Shown piece by piece: positions 46,953-56,098 of a DNA stretch of 64,000 nucleotides. The stretch covers positions 434,001 through 498,000 of the forward strand of contig NZ_AP017898.1 of NCBI RefSeq assembly GCF_003609835.1. Direction: 5' to 3'. The stretch comes from Sphingopyxis sp. FD7. Its GTDB lineage: Bacteria; Pseudomonadota; Alphaproteobacteria; Sphingomonadales; Sphingomonadaceae. The notes beneath the pieces were generated by a model that saw only the letters and a list, made by a program, of their open reading frames with translations, ran no database searches and was not told the DNA's origin. Within the stretch, counting starts at the first letter, position 1, and the number at the start of each line of letters is the position of its first letter. The position numbers and the translations under genes are program-made.

Positions 46953-47870
46953 ATGTCTGTTGCCCTTTCGACTCTCCATGATTCCGAATTGGAGGCTGCC
47001 GGGGCCGCACTGGTCAGGGGCCTTGGCGGTTTCTGGCAGGGATCGACTGGAATGTGTCGCTGCCCAGCTCACGATGACCGAACGCCGAGCCTATCGGTTC
47101 GCGTTGGCGACACCCGACTCTTGTTCAAATGCTTTGCCGGCTGCGACACGCGCGACGTGCTGCGCGCCATTCGGCGGCTCGATCCGAATGCCTTGGGCGC
47201 AAAGGGCGATGGAATCGCCAAGCAGTTCGAGCTCGACCGATGGCTGCAAAAGCGCGCCTTCGATCTTTGGAAGGTCGGACGGCCGATAAATTGGACTATC
47301 GCCGAGACCTACCTACGCAATCGGTCGATTCACATCGCGCTCAATTCTTTGCGCTTCTGCGACCGAACTCCGCTCGGCAAGGGCAAGGCGGCACGGTTTC
47401 GCCCGGCGATGCTCGCCGCCGTCACCGACGATTCCGGTCTGCTCGCCGTCCAGAGGACCTTTCTCGATGCCCGCGGGCGGCGTGCACGCGACCTTCGCCA
47501 CCCTCGCCGCCTGCTAGGCCACCCCTGCGGCGGTGCCGTACGGCTCGCACCAGCAACCGAAACTCTCGGCATTGCCGAAGGCGTCGAGACGGCGGTCTCG
47601 GCGATGATACTGCTCGGCATCCCGGTCTGGGCGACGCTCGGCAATGAACGCCTCCCCCATGTTGCCATCCCGAAATCCGTGAACCGCCTCATCCTGCTCC
47701 CCGACAATGACAATGCGGGACGCCTCGCCGTGCCGCCTGCAACCGAGGCCCATACGGCACCCGGACGGCAGATCGACACGATCTGGCCGTGGCACGGTCG
47801 GAACGACTGGAACGATGTCCTACGGGAAGGAGGGAAGGGGGTGGGGGACTGGCGGCGCCGAGTGGCCTGA
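46953..47870 (+). CDS. Toprim-domain primase-like protein
   Basis: A 305-residue protein. An N-terminal zinc-finger-like CHC2-type segment, MCRCPAHDDRTPSLSVR followed by FKCFAGCDTRDVLRAI, spans about residues 34-70. The Toprim domain in the C-terminal half shows IAEGVETAVSAMILLG near 210 and RLILLPDNDNAG near 247, supplying the Glu and DxD metal ligands. No helicase domain is fused, so it resembles plasmid and island DUF7146/Toprim proteins. It could prime element DNA synthesis. The ribosome-binding site is weak; ParB-like begins 31 nt after its stop. The 223 nt upstream of it shows no gene. Confidence 0.85.
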   Translation: MSVALSTLHDSELEAAGAALVRGLGGFWQGSTGMCRCPAHDDRTPSLSVRVGDTRLLFKCFAGCDTRDVLRAIRRLDPNALGAKGDGIAKQFELDRWLQKRAFDLWKVGRPINWTIAETYLRNRSIHIALNSLRFCDRTPLGKGKAARFRPAMLAAVTDDSGLLAVQRTFLDARGRRARDLRHPRRLLGHPCGGAVRLAPATETLGIAEGVETAVSAMILLGIPVWATLGNERLPHVAIPKSVNRLILLPDNDNAGRLAVPPATEAHTAPGRQIDTIWPWHGRNDWNDVLREGGKGVGDWRRRVA

Positions 47871-47901
47871 TGGTCGGGCCTCCGCCGCCAGGAGACGGAC
47901 T

Positions 47902-49923
47902 ATGACATATCCGATCGTATACGCGCTTGCGCGTAACTGCGTCGCTTCCCCGCTGAATGTCCGAACGGAAAGCGACCCCGACGCCGACGCCGAACTGGAA
48001 GCGATGATCGGCCAAGCCGGCTTCGTGCTCCAGAACCTGATCGGCACCGCGATCAAGCGCAAGAAGGACAGCTACAGCATTTTCGGTGGCGGCCGGCGTC
48101 TCGCGCGGGTTCATGCCCTGATCGAAAAGGGACAGCTCCCGGAAGACTTCAGCGTGCCGGTCATGGTGATGCCGGACGCGAAAAACGCCATCGAGCTCAG
48201 CCTCGCTGAAAACCAGAAGCTGCCGATGACCGCCGCCGATGAATGCACGGCCTTCAAGAACATGATCGAGAAGGAAGGCAAAACCCCGGCGCAGGTTGCC
48301 GCGCGGTTCGGCAAGACCGAGCGCTTCGTGCTCGGGCGTGTTCGGCTCGCCGATCTTCACGAGACGATCTTCGAAGCGTTGCGCAAGGGCGACATCACGC
48401 TCGAGGTCGCCAAGGCTTATGGCAGCACGTCCGACACCGTGCGCCAGGCCCGTGTGTTCGAGCAGTATCAGGGCAGCTATTACAAGGATGATGTCTATAC
48501 CATCCGGCGCGAACTCGCGACCGGCTGCTATCGGGGCGGCGATCCCAAGGCGCTGCTCGTCGGCCGCGAATCCTATGTCGAGGCTGGTGGACGGATCGAC
48601 TCTGACCTCTTCTCCGACAGCGCGTCGGAAAACTGGATCGATGGCGACATTCTCGATCGCCTTGCCGATGAAAAGCTTGCGGTCGAGGCCGAAGCGATCC
48701 GCGAACGCGAGGGTTTTGGCGAAATCCGTGCATTGCCGACCACGCGCGTCTCATACACAGAGCTTGACGGTCTGAGCCCGGTTCGCGGTGAGGTTCCGCC
48801 ACCCACGGAAGAGGATGAAGCGCGCTGCGCCGAGATCGAGGCCGAATTGACCATCATCGCCGAAGCCGCGAACGAAAGCGACGACGGCATCACCGATGAT
48901 GACGAACAGCGTTATCGCGATCTGGAATCCGAACTGCGCGATATTCAGAATCGTCCGCCGGTGTTGTCCGACGACCAGAAGGCCTCGGCGCTCGCCTTCG
49001 TCGTCCTCGGCGAGGATGGCCAGCCCCGGGTTCATCATCAGATCTACCGAACCCCCGAAGCGATGAGCGAAACCGATGACTCGGATGATGACCGCGACGA
49101 TGCGGCTCCTGGCGGAGCATCAGGCAAACCCGCGATCAGCCAGCGGCTCGCTGACGAACTCGCAACGATGAAGGCGGAGCTGCTTCGCGTCCATGTCGCC
49201 AGCGACCCGCGGTTCGCGCTCGATCTCGGGACGTTCGTGATGGTCGATGCCGCGCAGCGGCGTTACGGGGCGAGCGATCTCGCAAGCGAGCTCCGGGCCG
49301 ATGCGGCGCCGTCGCGCGTCATCGGGTTCGAGAGCGGCACGACGGCGGCCGAGGAATGGGCTAAGCTCGAAGCCGGACTCGATCGGAGCTGGATCAACCC
49401 TTATGCCGGAGTCACCGGCCGCTACGATGCCTTCTGCGCGCTTGGTGAGGAAGCACGCGCGGCATGGCTCGGCTGGGCAATCGTCCGCACGATCCAGGCC
49501 GTGCCCGCCAAGACGACCGGCAGCGATTTCGTCGATCACCTCGGCTGCAAGCTCGGGATCGACGTCGCCGCCTGGTGGCGACCGACCGCGAAGAATTACT
49601 TCAAACGGCTGACCAAGACGACGATCCTCGACCTGTTCGCTGAAATCGGCGGCAGCGAACTCGGCCAGCGATACGGCGCCTCGAAGAAGGACCTCCTCGC
49701 GTCCTCGGCCGAGCAGCTCTTCGCGGGCAACATCATCGTGGAAGCCGACGTCAAGGAAAAGGCGCTGGCCTGGCTTCCCGACGCGATGCGCTTCGAGCAG
49801 CCCGTTGCAGAGCTGGCGAACGACGATGTCGACGTGGAGTCTGCTGATGCCGCCGAACTGACGGTCGACGACGATCCGGTCGGTGCTGGCGACGAGGACG
49901 AACCGGTGGCCGACGCGGCCTGA
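47902..49923 (+). CDS. Large ParB/Srx-domain protein of the integrative element
   Basis: A 673-residue protein. The ParB N-domain (about residues 15-110) includes IFGGGRRLARVHALIEKG and the Arg-containing motif region ELSLAENQ near 97. A helix-turn-helix follows (TPAQVAARFGKTERFVLGRV near 126-145). The rest is an acidic linker rich in Asp and Glu (about 295-420) and a helical C-terminal domain. Such oversized ParB-like proteins are common on plasmids and ICEs of alphaproteobacteria and may aid maintenance. No ParA partner is in view. The ATG at 47,902 follows CAGGAGACGG. A clear terminator follows. Confidence 0.9.
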   Translation: MTYPIVYALARNCVASPLNVRTESDPDADAELEAMIGQAGFVLQNLIGTAIKRKKDSYSIFGGGRRLARVHALIEKGQLPEDFSVPVMVMPDAKNAIELSLAENQKLPMTAADECTAFKNMIEKEGKTPAQVAARFGKTERFVLGRVRLADLHETIFEALRKGDITLEVAKAYGSTSDTVRQARVFEQYQGSYYKDDVYTIRRELATGCYRGGDPKALLVGRESYVEAGGRIDSDLFSDSASENWIDGDILDRLADEKLAVEAEAIREREGFGEIRALPTTRVSYTELDGLSPVRGEVPPPTEEDEARCAEIEAELTIIAEAANESDDGITDDDEQRYRDLESELRDIQNRPPVLSDDQKASALAFVVLGEDGQPRVHHQIYRTPEAMSETDDSDDDRDDAAPGGASGKPAISQRLADELATMKAELLRVHVASDPRFALDLGTFVMVDAAQRRYGASDLASELRADAAPSRVIGFESGTTAAEEWAKLEAGLDRSWINPYAGVTGRYDAFCALGEEARAAWLGWAIVRTIQAVPAKTTGSDFVDHLGCKLGIDVAAWWRPTAKNYFKRLTKTTILDLFAEIGGSELGQRYGASKKDLLASSAEQLFAGNIIVEADVKEKALAWLPDAMRFEQPVAELANDDVDVESADAAELTVDDDPVGAGDEDEPVADAA

Positions 49924-49945
49924 TCAGCCAGCGCCGACCTCGATG

Positions 49946-49978
49946 AGGGGCTGCGACGATGCGTCGCGGCCCCTTTTT
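49946..49978 (+). terminator. Rho-independent terminator after the ParB-like gene
   Basis: GGGGCTGCGACG pairs with CGTCGCGGCCCC around the loop ATG, with one mismatch, and is followed by five T residues. It begins about 24 nt after the stop, so the methyltransferase/helicase gene at 50,063 probably has its own promoter or is read through. Confidence 0.88.
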
Positions 49979-50062
49979 CATGCCGCCTACCCGACTGGAG
50001 GAAAGGGGGAGGGCGGTGTGCGGCAGGGGCAGGCGCCCCGGAGCCGTTTCAGGAGATCGTCC

Positions 50063-52315
50063 ATGACTTTTCCGATTTTCAAACTCGCCGACACTCAATA
50101 TTCCGGCGCCCGGGAAAAGTGCGAACGCCTCCACGGCGTTGCGCGAGCGCTGCAAACCCGGCTCGCCGACCCGCAATCGGTAACGCGTTCGCTCCTCAAA
50201 GGGCTCATGTCGGAGGCGTTCTGTGGCTCCGATGCCGACGGACACTGGTCGATGCGCGACGCCTATGACGCGCTCGAAGCGGCGCAGGCTTCGAACATGC
50301 TGTCGCTCGATGAAGGCCAAAACCCGGACTGCGCGCCGGAGGATGCCTTCTCGGCCATTCTCGCCTTCGAGAAGGCGCTGCCAACCCAGACCTATCGCAG
50401 CGAACACCAGGTCGAGATGCAGCAGTTCAGCACGCCAGCCGCACTCGGCTGGCTAGCGACGCGTGCAGCGGCGATTACGGCCGACAACCATGTGCTCGAA
50501 CCGTCGGCGGGCACCGGCATGCTCGCAGCGCGCGCGATCGCCGCCGGAGCCTCCGTAACCCTCAACGAACGCGATCCCTGCCGCGCCGCGCTGCTCGCTC
50601 TCGTGACGAACGCCGACGTCACCACGCACGATGCCGAGTTCATCAACGACCGGCTGCCGCCGGATGTTCGGCCCACCGTCGTCCTGATCAATCCGCCTTT
50701 CAGCCGCAGCGAAGGCCGCGGCGAGGATCGCCACGCCGGTGCCCGCCACCTTCGCTCCGCGTTGCTCCGCCTCGCCGACGGCGGACGCTGCGTCGCAATC
50801 ATGTCGCCGGCCTTTGCTCATGACGGCAGCGGCGCCCGCGGCTATGTCTCGGTCGCCGAGATCTCTCGTCCGCGCGTCGAGATTACCATTCTCGGCCGCC
50901 CGTACGTCAAGCATGGGACCGGCATCGCCGTTCGGCTGATCGTCTTCGACAAGGGCTGGATCGGCGAGACCGAACGCCACACGGTCGATACGATCGAGGC
51001 GGCGTTGCCCATCGTGCTTGCGCTCCCGCCCCGGTTGCACCCATCCGACAAACCGCCCCCCGCCTCGCCGGCGGTGATCCCGTTCCGTCCGGCGCTCAAA
51101 TCCGCGTCGGGATCGCTCTTTTCCGGGCTCGCGAGCCCCAAGGTCATGGCGCCGTCGCGGATCGCCGCCAAGGACGATCCGGCCGAACCGCTCGCTTACT
51201 CTGTTCGTGACGCGCCGCTACCGGTCGGTGATCCCGTCGGCATCTACGCGCCCTGGCGCCTCGCCCGGATAGATATTCCGGGCGCGACGCCTCATCCCGA
51301 CAATCTTGTTGAATCGCTGGCCATGGCGTCGGTACTGCCGCCGATGCCGCAGTATCGCCCGCTCTTACAGAAGCGGGCGAGCAGCGCACTGTCCGATGCT
51401 CAGCTCGAAGCGATCATCTATGCTGGCGATGCTTTCTCACGCGACCTGCCGGGCCGGTTCGTGCCCAATGAAGCAGGCGACCAGCTGCGCGAGGATGCGG
51501 ACGGCCATGCTTATCGCATGGGCTTCTTCATTGGCGACGGCACCGGCGTCGGCAAGGGGCGCGAGGGCGCCGCGATCATTCGAGACCAGTGGAACTGCGG
51601 CAACCGCCGCGCCGTCTGGATTTCGAGGGGCGCGACGCTACTCGAGGATGCGCGCCGCGACTGGACCGCGCTCGGTGGCCTCCCGATCGACATCCAGCCG
51701 CTCGACGCATTCCCGATCGGGCAGCCGATCGGCATGGCGAGCGGCATCCTCTTCCTCACCTATGCGACGCTCCGCTCGCAGCGTCACGATCAATGCTCAC
51801 GTCTCCAGCAGATCCTCCAGTGGACGGAAGGCACTTTCGAGGGCGTGATCCTGTTCGACGAATCCCATTCGATGGGCAATGCGGCGGGCACCAAGGACGA
51901 ATATCGCCAGGCCAAGGGGTCTGAACAGGGATTGGCCGGAGTGCGCCTGCAGAACGCACTGCCGCGCGCCCGGGTGGTCTATGAATCGGCCACCGGCGCC
52001 ACCAAGCCCGAGAATCTGAGCTATGCCTCGCGGCTCGGGCTTTGGGGGCCCGGCACGGCCTTCGTGAACCGCGACGCTTTTCTCGCTGCGATGACCGACG
52101 GCGGTATCGCGGCGATGGAAATCGTCGCCCGCGACCTCAAATCCATGGGTCTCTACACGGCGCGTGCGCTCAGTTTCGCCGGCGTCGAATATGACCCGCT
52201 CGAGCATCGGCTGACGCTCGACCAGATCGAGATCTACGACGCCTATGCCGACGCATGGGCGATTTTATGCGCAGCTGCGCATAAGATCGCTTATCGCGAG
52301 GTCGCGATAATGTGA
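50063..52315 (+). pseudogene. Methyltransferase / Strawberry-notch helicase, N-terminal part (interrupted)
   Basis: The N-terminal 734 residues of a DNA methyltransferase-helicase fusion. The methyltransferase domain (about residues 110-320) has the SAM motif VLEPSAGTGMLAARAIAAGA and the catalytic NPPF, an adenine-N6 type motif. A Strawberry-notch-like AAA helicase domain follows, with a Walker A-like FFIGDGTGVGKGREGA near 495 and Walker B VILFDESHSMGNA near 595. Native sequence stops at about 52,264 after DAWAI; the next 16 codons come from an inserted element and end at 52,315. The other half starts at 56,099. Confidence 0.92.
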
Positions 52316-52322
52316 AGGAACG
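52285..52322. repeat. Left inverted repeat of the RIT element
   Basis: A 38-nt terminal repeat with the core TTATCGCGAGGTCGCGATAA. It is complementary to 56,058-56,095 at all but three positions. Further in, CTGCGCATTAT at 52,362-52,372 partly mirrors ATAATGTGAAGG at 52,307, giving a nested hairpin. Confidence 0.9.
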
Positions 52323-52419
52323 CGGCAGCGACGTGGATTCTCCTAATGCGGGGCGATGTTGCTGCGCATTATTTTGATTGCGAACCTCGGCGGTCTCTGG
52401 ACCAGCTGAGGATAAAAGC

Positions 52420-53652
52420 ATGTTGAAATTGCACGACGAGTTGATCGCCGAACTCTCGAATTTGCTCACGACGCAGAATTATAACCCGGTGGTCGTAGCG
52501 AACCATCGCCTCTACGCCCGCGCGTTTCTCGATTATCTGGCCGAGTGCGACGTGCAGGTGGAAACTGTGACGCCGGCGCAGGTCGATCAGTATCTTGCCT
52601 ATGCAGTTCGGGATTTCGAAGCCCAGTACGGGCGGCCTCCCTGTGCGCGCTGGCAGATGTTGCCCCGCACGTCGATCAACAAACTGCTCCGGCTCGCCCA
52701 AGGCAAATGGCCGCCCGAGCCGGAGATGACCGAACCGGAGACCGCGTATCGGCAGGCGATCTGCTGCGAATACGAGGCATGGCTGCGCGACGAGCGCGGT
52801 CTGGCAAGCGCTTCCATCTCGGCGCTTCTGTGGGAGGCACGGAACTTCCTGCGATGGCAGTTCGAACGGGGCGGGGCTGCCAGCCTCGACACGTTGAGCA
52901 TCGGGGAGGTCGATCTCTACATGGACATGCGCGCCCCTGGATTACGGCGCAAATCATTGGCCGATGTCGCTGAGCGGCTCCGGTCGGTGGTGCGCTATCT
53001 GCATCGGACGAGGCGCATCCCGATGGATCTCACGCCGCACATCATCGGCCCCATGCTCTACGCCTATGAAGACGTGCCCTCGACGCTGGACAGGCGCCAA
53101 ATCGCCGCGGTGCTGGCGGCGACGAAGAAGGATGGATCGCCGCGGGGACTGCGCGATTTTGCGGTACTTCAACTGCTTGCCACATATGGGTTGCGCGAAG
53201 GTGAGATCTGTCGCCTTCGGCTTGAAGACGTGAATTGGCGCGGAGAAGCCCTGCGTATCCGTCACACCAAGACCAATGCGTACTCCTACTTGCCGCTATT
53301 GGCGCCGGTTGGTGAGGCGCTCCTCGACTATCTGCGTAATGGGCGCCCCCAGGTTGAGGGGCGGGAAATCTTCATCCGGTCCTGCGCGCCCTATATCGCA
53401 ATGACAAACCTGTATGGCATGATCCGCGGGCGGTTGTCAGCCGCTGGCGTCGAGCCGCCGGGAAAGCGAGGGGCGCATGTCTTCCGCCACGCGCGAGCGG
53501 TCGAACTACTGCGGGCGTCGGTCCCGCAAAAGATCATCGGCGACGTGCTCGGACATCGATCCACCGAATCCACCAACGCCTATCTCAAGCTGGCGACAGA
53601 TGATCTCCGAGCCGTGGCGCTCGACGTGCCCGGATCGGAGGTGCTGCCATGA
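52420..53652 (+). CDS. RIT element tyrosine recombinase, first gene (RitA-type)
   Basis: A 410-residue site-specific recombinase. The N-terminal SAM-like DNA-binding region includes NHRLYARAFLDYLAECDVQ. The catalytic domain has Arg in LLATYGLREGEICRLRLEDV near 268, HxxR in HVFRHARAVELL near 355, the GH box in IIGDVLGHRSTESTN and the nucleophile Tyr in NAYLKLA near 389, so all key residues are present. The start at 52,420 follows GAGGA. Its stop overlaps the start of the second recombinase (ATGA), implying coupled translation of the trio. Confidence 0.93.
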   Translation: MLKLHDELIAELSNLLTTQNYNPVVVANHRLYARAFLDYLAECDVQVETVTPAQVDQYLAYAVRDFEAQYGRPPCARWQMLPRTSINKLLRLAQGKWPPEPEMTEPETAYRQAICCEYEAWLRDERGLASASISALLWEARNFLRWQFERGGAASLDTLSIGEVDLYMDMRAPGLRRKSLADVAERLRSVVRYLHRTRRIPMDLTPHIIGPMLYAYEDVPSTLDRRQIAAVLAATKKDGSPRGLRDFAVLQLLATYGLREGEICRLRLEDVNWRGEALRIRHTKTNAYSYLPLLAPVGEALLDYLRNGRPQVEGREIFIRSCAPYIAMTNLYGMIRGRLSAAGVEPPGKRGAHVFRHARAVELLRASVPQKIIGDVLGHRSTESTNAYLKLATDDLRAVALDVPGSEVLP

Positions 53653-55004
53653 GCGCCTGGCACGATCCCGATCGCACCGTCATCGACGCCTTCCTGGAAA
53701 AATCCCAGTTCCGGCAGGGAAGCAGGCCGACTTATCGCTGGTTCCTTCGCAGCTTCGAGAATGTAGCCCAGCGTCATCCGGCGGTCGACCGGCAGATGCT
53801 CGAAGTCTGGCTGAAGGAAATGGAAAAACGTTGGCGAATGTCGACGCTGCTCAACCAGGTCTGCATTGTCGATCGCTTCCTCGACCACCTCGTCGAAATC
53901 GGGCTGATCCCAGATCAGCCCGTTGCCGTGCTTCGCCGTCAATACAACGTCAAACAAAGCAAGCCGATCTGGCGAGCGCTGGCTTCCCCAAATCCCGACG
54001 GAGCCCTGGCCGCATTGCGACGCCCCGCGCCCTTCGGCAGCATGCTGGGGGACTTCATGCGTGAGCATGTCGCGTTGATGCGGAGCCGGGGGTATCAGTA
54101 TGAGACTCAGGCTCACTGGTTATTGCGGTTCGATCGGTTCCTCCAGGCGACCCCGGAACTGACAGGGGCATCGCTTGAGACGATGCTGGCGCGCTGGGCA
54201 ACTGCCAAGCCGACCCGCAATCACGCGGCTGAATGCCAGAAGCTCGGGCGCCTCCTGACCAAGGCGCGGTATCGCCTTGATCCCAGCATCCCACCGAAAC
54301 GCTTCAACGCCCGTCCCGAACGAGAAGTGGCACGAGAGCATCGACGACCGCATATCTTCAGCCCGGCCGACGTTCGGCAGATGCTCGACGTTGCCCGCTC
54401 CTATCCGTCGCCGGACGCGCCGCTGCGGCCGATGGTTCTCTACACCATGGTGGTTCTGGCCTATTGTGCCGGACTGCGCCGTAGTGAACTCGCCGGGCTC
54501 GATCTGGGTGACGTCGATCTTCAATCAGACACGATCACAGTGCGGGAAACGAAGTTCTACAAGACCAGGATATTGCCGCTAACCGGCAGCGTCATGGCCG
54601 AATTACGGGCCTATATCGATGCAAGGCGGCGCGCCGGCGCCCCACAGGATCCTCGGTCCGGGCTCTTCTGGCACGAGCACTTCAATGATCGCTATACCCC
54701 GGTGACGGTCTCAACGATGATCACCAACGTCATGCGCCGTGCCGGGTTCAAGGCCCCGACCGGGCGGACGGGGCCGCGTGTTCATGACCTGCGCCACTCG
54801 ATGGTCGTGAACCGGATCCTTCAATGGTATCGATCCGGCGTCAATCCGCAGGACAAACTGCGCTTCCTCTCCACCTACATGGGCCACCGGGACATCAACT
54901 CCACGCTGGTCTACATCACCGTCACGCAGGACCTGCTGCAGGAAGCAAGCGAGCGGTTCCGGACCGTCGGCGCCCGATGCCTCACGATGGAGGCGCGGTC
55001 ATGA
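53649..55004 (+). CDS. RIT element tyrosine recombinase, second gene (RitB-type)
   Basis: A 451-residue recombinase. Near the N-terminus are RPTYRWFLRSFENVAQRHP and a core-binding region around residues 130-200. The catalytic domain has Arg in YCAGLRRSELAGLDLGDV near 277, HxxR in VHDLRHSMVVNRIL near 380, GH in LSTYMGHRDINSTL near 415 and Tyr in LVYITVTQ near 425. The ATG overlaps the preceding stop, and its own stop overlaps the next ATG. The gene order and graded sizes fit known RIT operons. Confidence 0.93.
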   Translation: MSAWHDPDRTVIDAFLEKSQFRQGSRPTYRWFLRSFENVAQRHPAVDRQMLEVWLKEMEKRWRMSTLLNQVCIVDRFLDHLVEIGLIPDQPVAVLRRQYNVKQSKPIWRALASPNPDGALAALRRPAPFGSMLGDFMREHVALMRSRGYQYETQAHWLLRFDRFLQATPELTGASLETMLARWATAKPTRNHAAECQKLGRLLTKARYRLDPSIPPKRFNARPEREVAREHRRPHIFSPADVRQMLDVARSYPSPDAPLRPMVLYTMVVLAYCAGLRRSELAGLDLGDVDLQSDTITVRETKFYKTRILPLTGSVMAELRAYIDARRRAGAPQDPRSGLFWHEHFNDRYTPVTVSTMITNVMRRAGFKAPTGRTGPRVHDLRHSMVVNRILQWYRSGVNPQDKLRFLSTYMGHRDINSTLVYITVTQDLLQEASERFRTVGARCLTMEARS

Positions 55005-56005
55005 CGAAGGGCAATCTCTTCCCCGCATTGTTGCGGGCGTTCTTCCAGGAATGGTTGGCTGAGCAACGCAGTGCATCTGTCCATACGATCCGGTCTTACC
55101 GCGACACCTGGCGGTTATTGCTTCGGTTCATCGCGGGGCGAAAGGGCGGCGGGGTCGCGCGAATCATGCTGGCCGACGTCTCGGCCGGAGAGGTTCGCGC
55201 GTTCCTCCACCATACCGAGCATGGGCGCAGGGGCACGATCGGTACACGCAACTGCCGGCTCGCCGCGATCCGCAGCTTCTTCAGCTTCGTGGCTGACAAG
55301 GATCCCGAATACATCGCGCAATGCGCCGAGGTCCTGACCGTCCCGCTCAAGCGGGAGCCTACCGTTGCACCCTGCTATCTCGAGCCGGAGGAGGTCGAAG
55401 CGATCCTTGCTCAGCCCGACCGGTCGACAATCGAGGGAATGCGCGACCACGTGCTACTCTCGTTCCTATATAACAGCGGCGCGCGCATCCAGGAGGCCCT
55501 CGACCTCTGTCCCGAGGCGATCCGGTTCGACGCACCGAACTTCGTGCGTCTTTACGGCAAGGGTCGCAAGGAACGTATCTGTCCGCTCTGGCCGGAAACC
55601 GTGGCGTTGCTCAGGAAGTTGTTGGAACGTCACCCGCGCGCGCCAGATCAGCGGATCTTCGTCAATCGATATGGTGAGCCGCTGGGCGCCTCGGGAGTGC
55701 GGTTCAAACTCGCCTCCTATGTAGGAAAGGCGTCAGAAACCGTGCCGTCGCTTCGGTCCAAAAATGTGACGCCGCACAGCTTCCGGCACGCGACCGCCGT
55801 TCACCTTGTCGCTGCCGGAGTCGACATCACCGTCATCCGCAGTTGGCTGGGACACGTCAGCCTCGATACGACCAACCACTACGCACAGGCCAATCTGGAG
55901 ACCAAACGGAAGGCGCTTGAGCAGGTGGGCGCGCCGGCGGCGAGCAACGTGCCACCTTCGTGGAAACGAGATGCCAGCCTGATGGAGTGGCTCGATACCT
56001 TGTGA
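55001..56005 (+). CDS. RIT element tyrosine recombinase, third gene (RitC-type)
   Basis: A 334-residue XerC/D-like recombinase. A core-binding domain occupies residues 5-95 (LFPALLRAFFQEWLAEQRSA). The catalytic domain has Arg in YNSGARIQEALDL near 158, Lys in RLYGKGRKERICPL near 183, HxxR in HSFRHATAVHLV near 263, GH in WLGHVSLDTTN near 290 and Tyr in HYAQANLETK near 299. The set is complete. The ATG overlaps the stop of the second gene. The stop falls at the edge of the right terminal region. Confidence 0.93.
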   Translation: MTKGNLFPALLRAFFQEWLAEQRSASVHTIRSYRDTWRLLLRFIAGRKGGGVARIMLADVSAGEVRAFLHHTEHGRRGTIGTRNCRLAAIRSFFSFVADKDPEYIAQCAEVLTVPLKREPTVAPCYLEPEEVEAILAQPDRSTIEGMRDHVLLSFLYNSGARIQEALDLCPEAIRFDAPNFVRLYGKGRKERICPLWPETVALLRKLLERHPRAPDQRIFVNRYGEPLGASGVRFKLASYVGKASETVPSLRSKNVTPHSFRHATAVHLVAAGVDITVIRSWLGHVSLDTTNHYAQANLETKRKALEQVGAPAASNVPPSWKRDASLMEWLDTL

Positions 56006-56006
56006 A

Positions 56007-56095
56007 ATAATGTGAAGGACGTGGCGAAATGCTCAGCAGCTTTGCGGGCCTTCGCCACGTTCCTGCGCATTATCGCGACCTCGCGATAAGCGATC
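56007..56095. repeat. Right end of the RIT element: inverted repeat and nested hairpin
   Basis: The terminal repeat at 56,058-56,095 mirrors the left end. Inside it, ATAATGTGAAGGACGTGGCG (56,007-56,026) pairs with CGCCACGTTCCTGCGCATTA (56,053-56,072) apart from three mismatches and a bulge, so this end can fold into a long hairpin. The motif ATAATGTGAAGGA is shared with the left end. Confidence 0.85.
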
Positions 56096-56098
56096 GTT

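Larger units (their letters stand above)
52265..56098 (+). mobile_element. Recombinase-in-trio (RIT) element inserted in the methyltransferase/helicase gene
   Basis: A 3.8-kb element consisting of three overlapping tyrosine recombinase genes in one orientation and almost nothing else. It is bounded by inverted repeats at 52,285-52,322 and 56,058-56,095 (38 nt, 28 outer positions identical). This is the definition of RIT elements. The ends were placed by joining the host reading frame: DAWAI before 52,265 and HQNLDEVLKASNIVDRM after 56,098. A 20-nt palindrome occupies the extreme left end only. Confidence 0.92.

Noticed and set aside
52420-56005. The recombinase trio read as a prophage or integron integrase cluster
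   Set aside because: There are no phage structural genes, attC sites or gene cassettes. Three coupled recombinases with terminal inverted repeats fit a RIT element better.
52265-56098. The same insertion read as a classical insertion sequence
   Set aside because: No DDE transposase is present. All three genes are tyrosine recombinases, and no clear target duplication could be seen.
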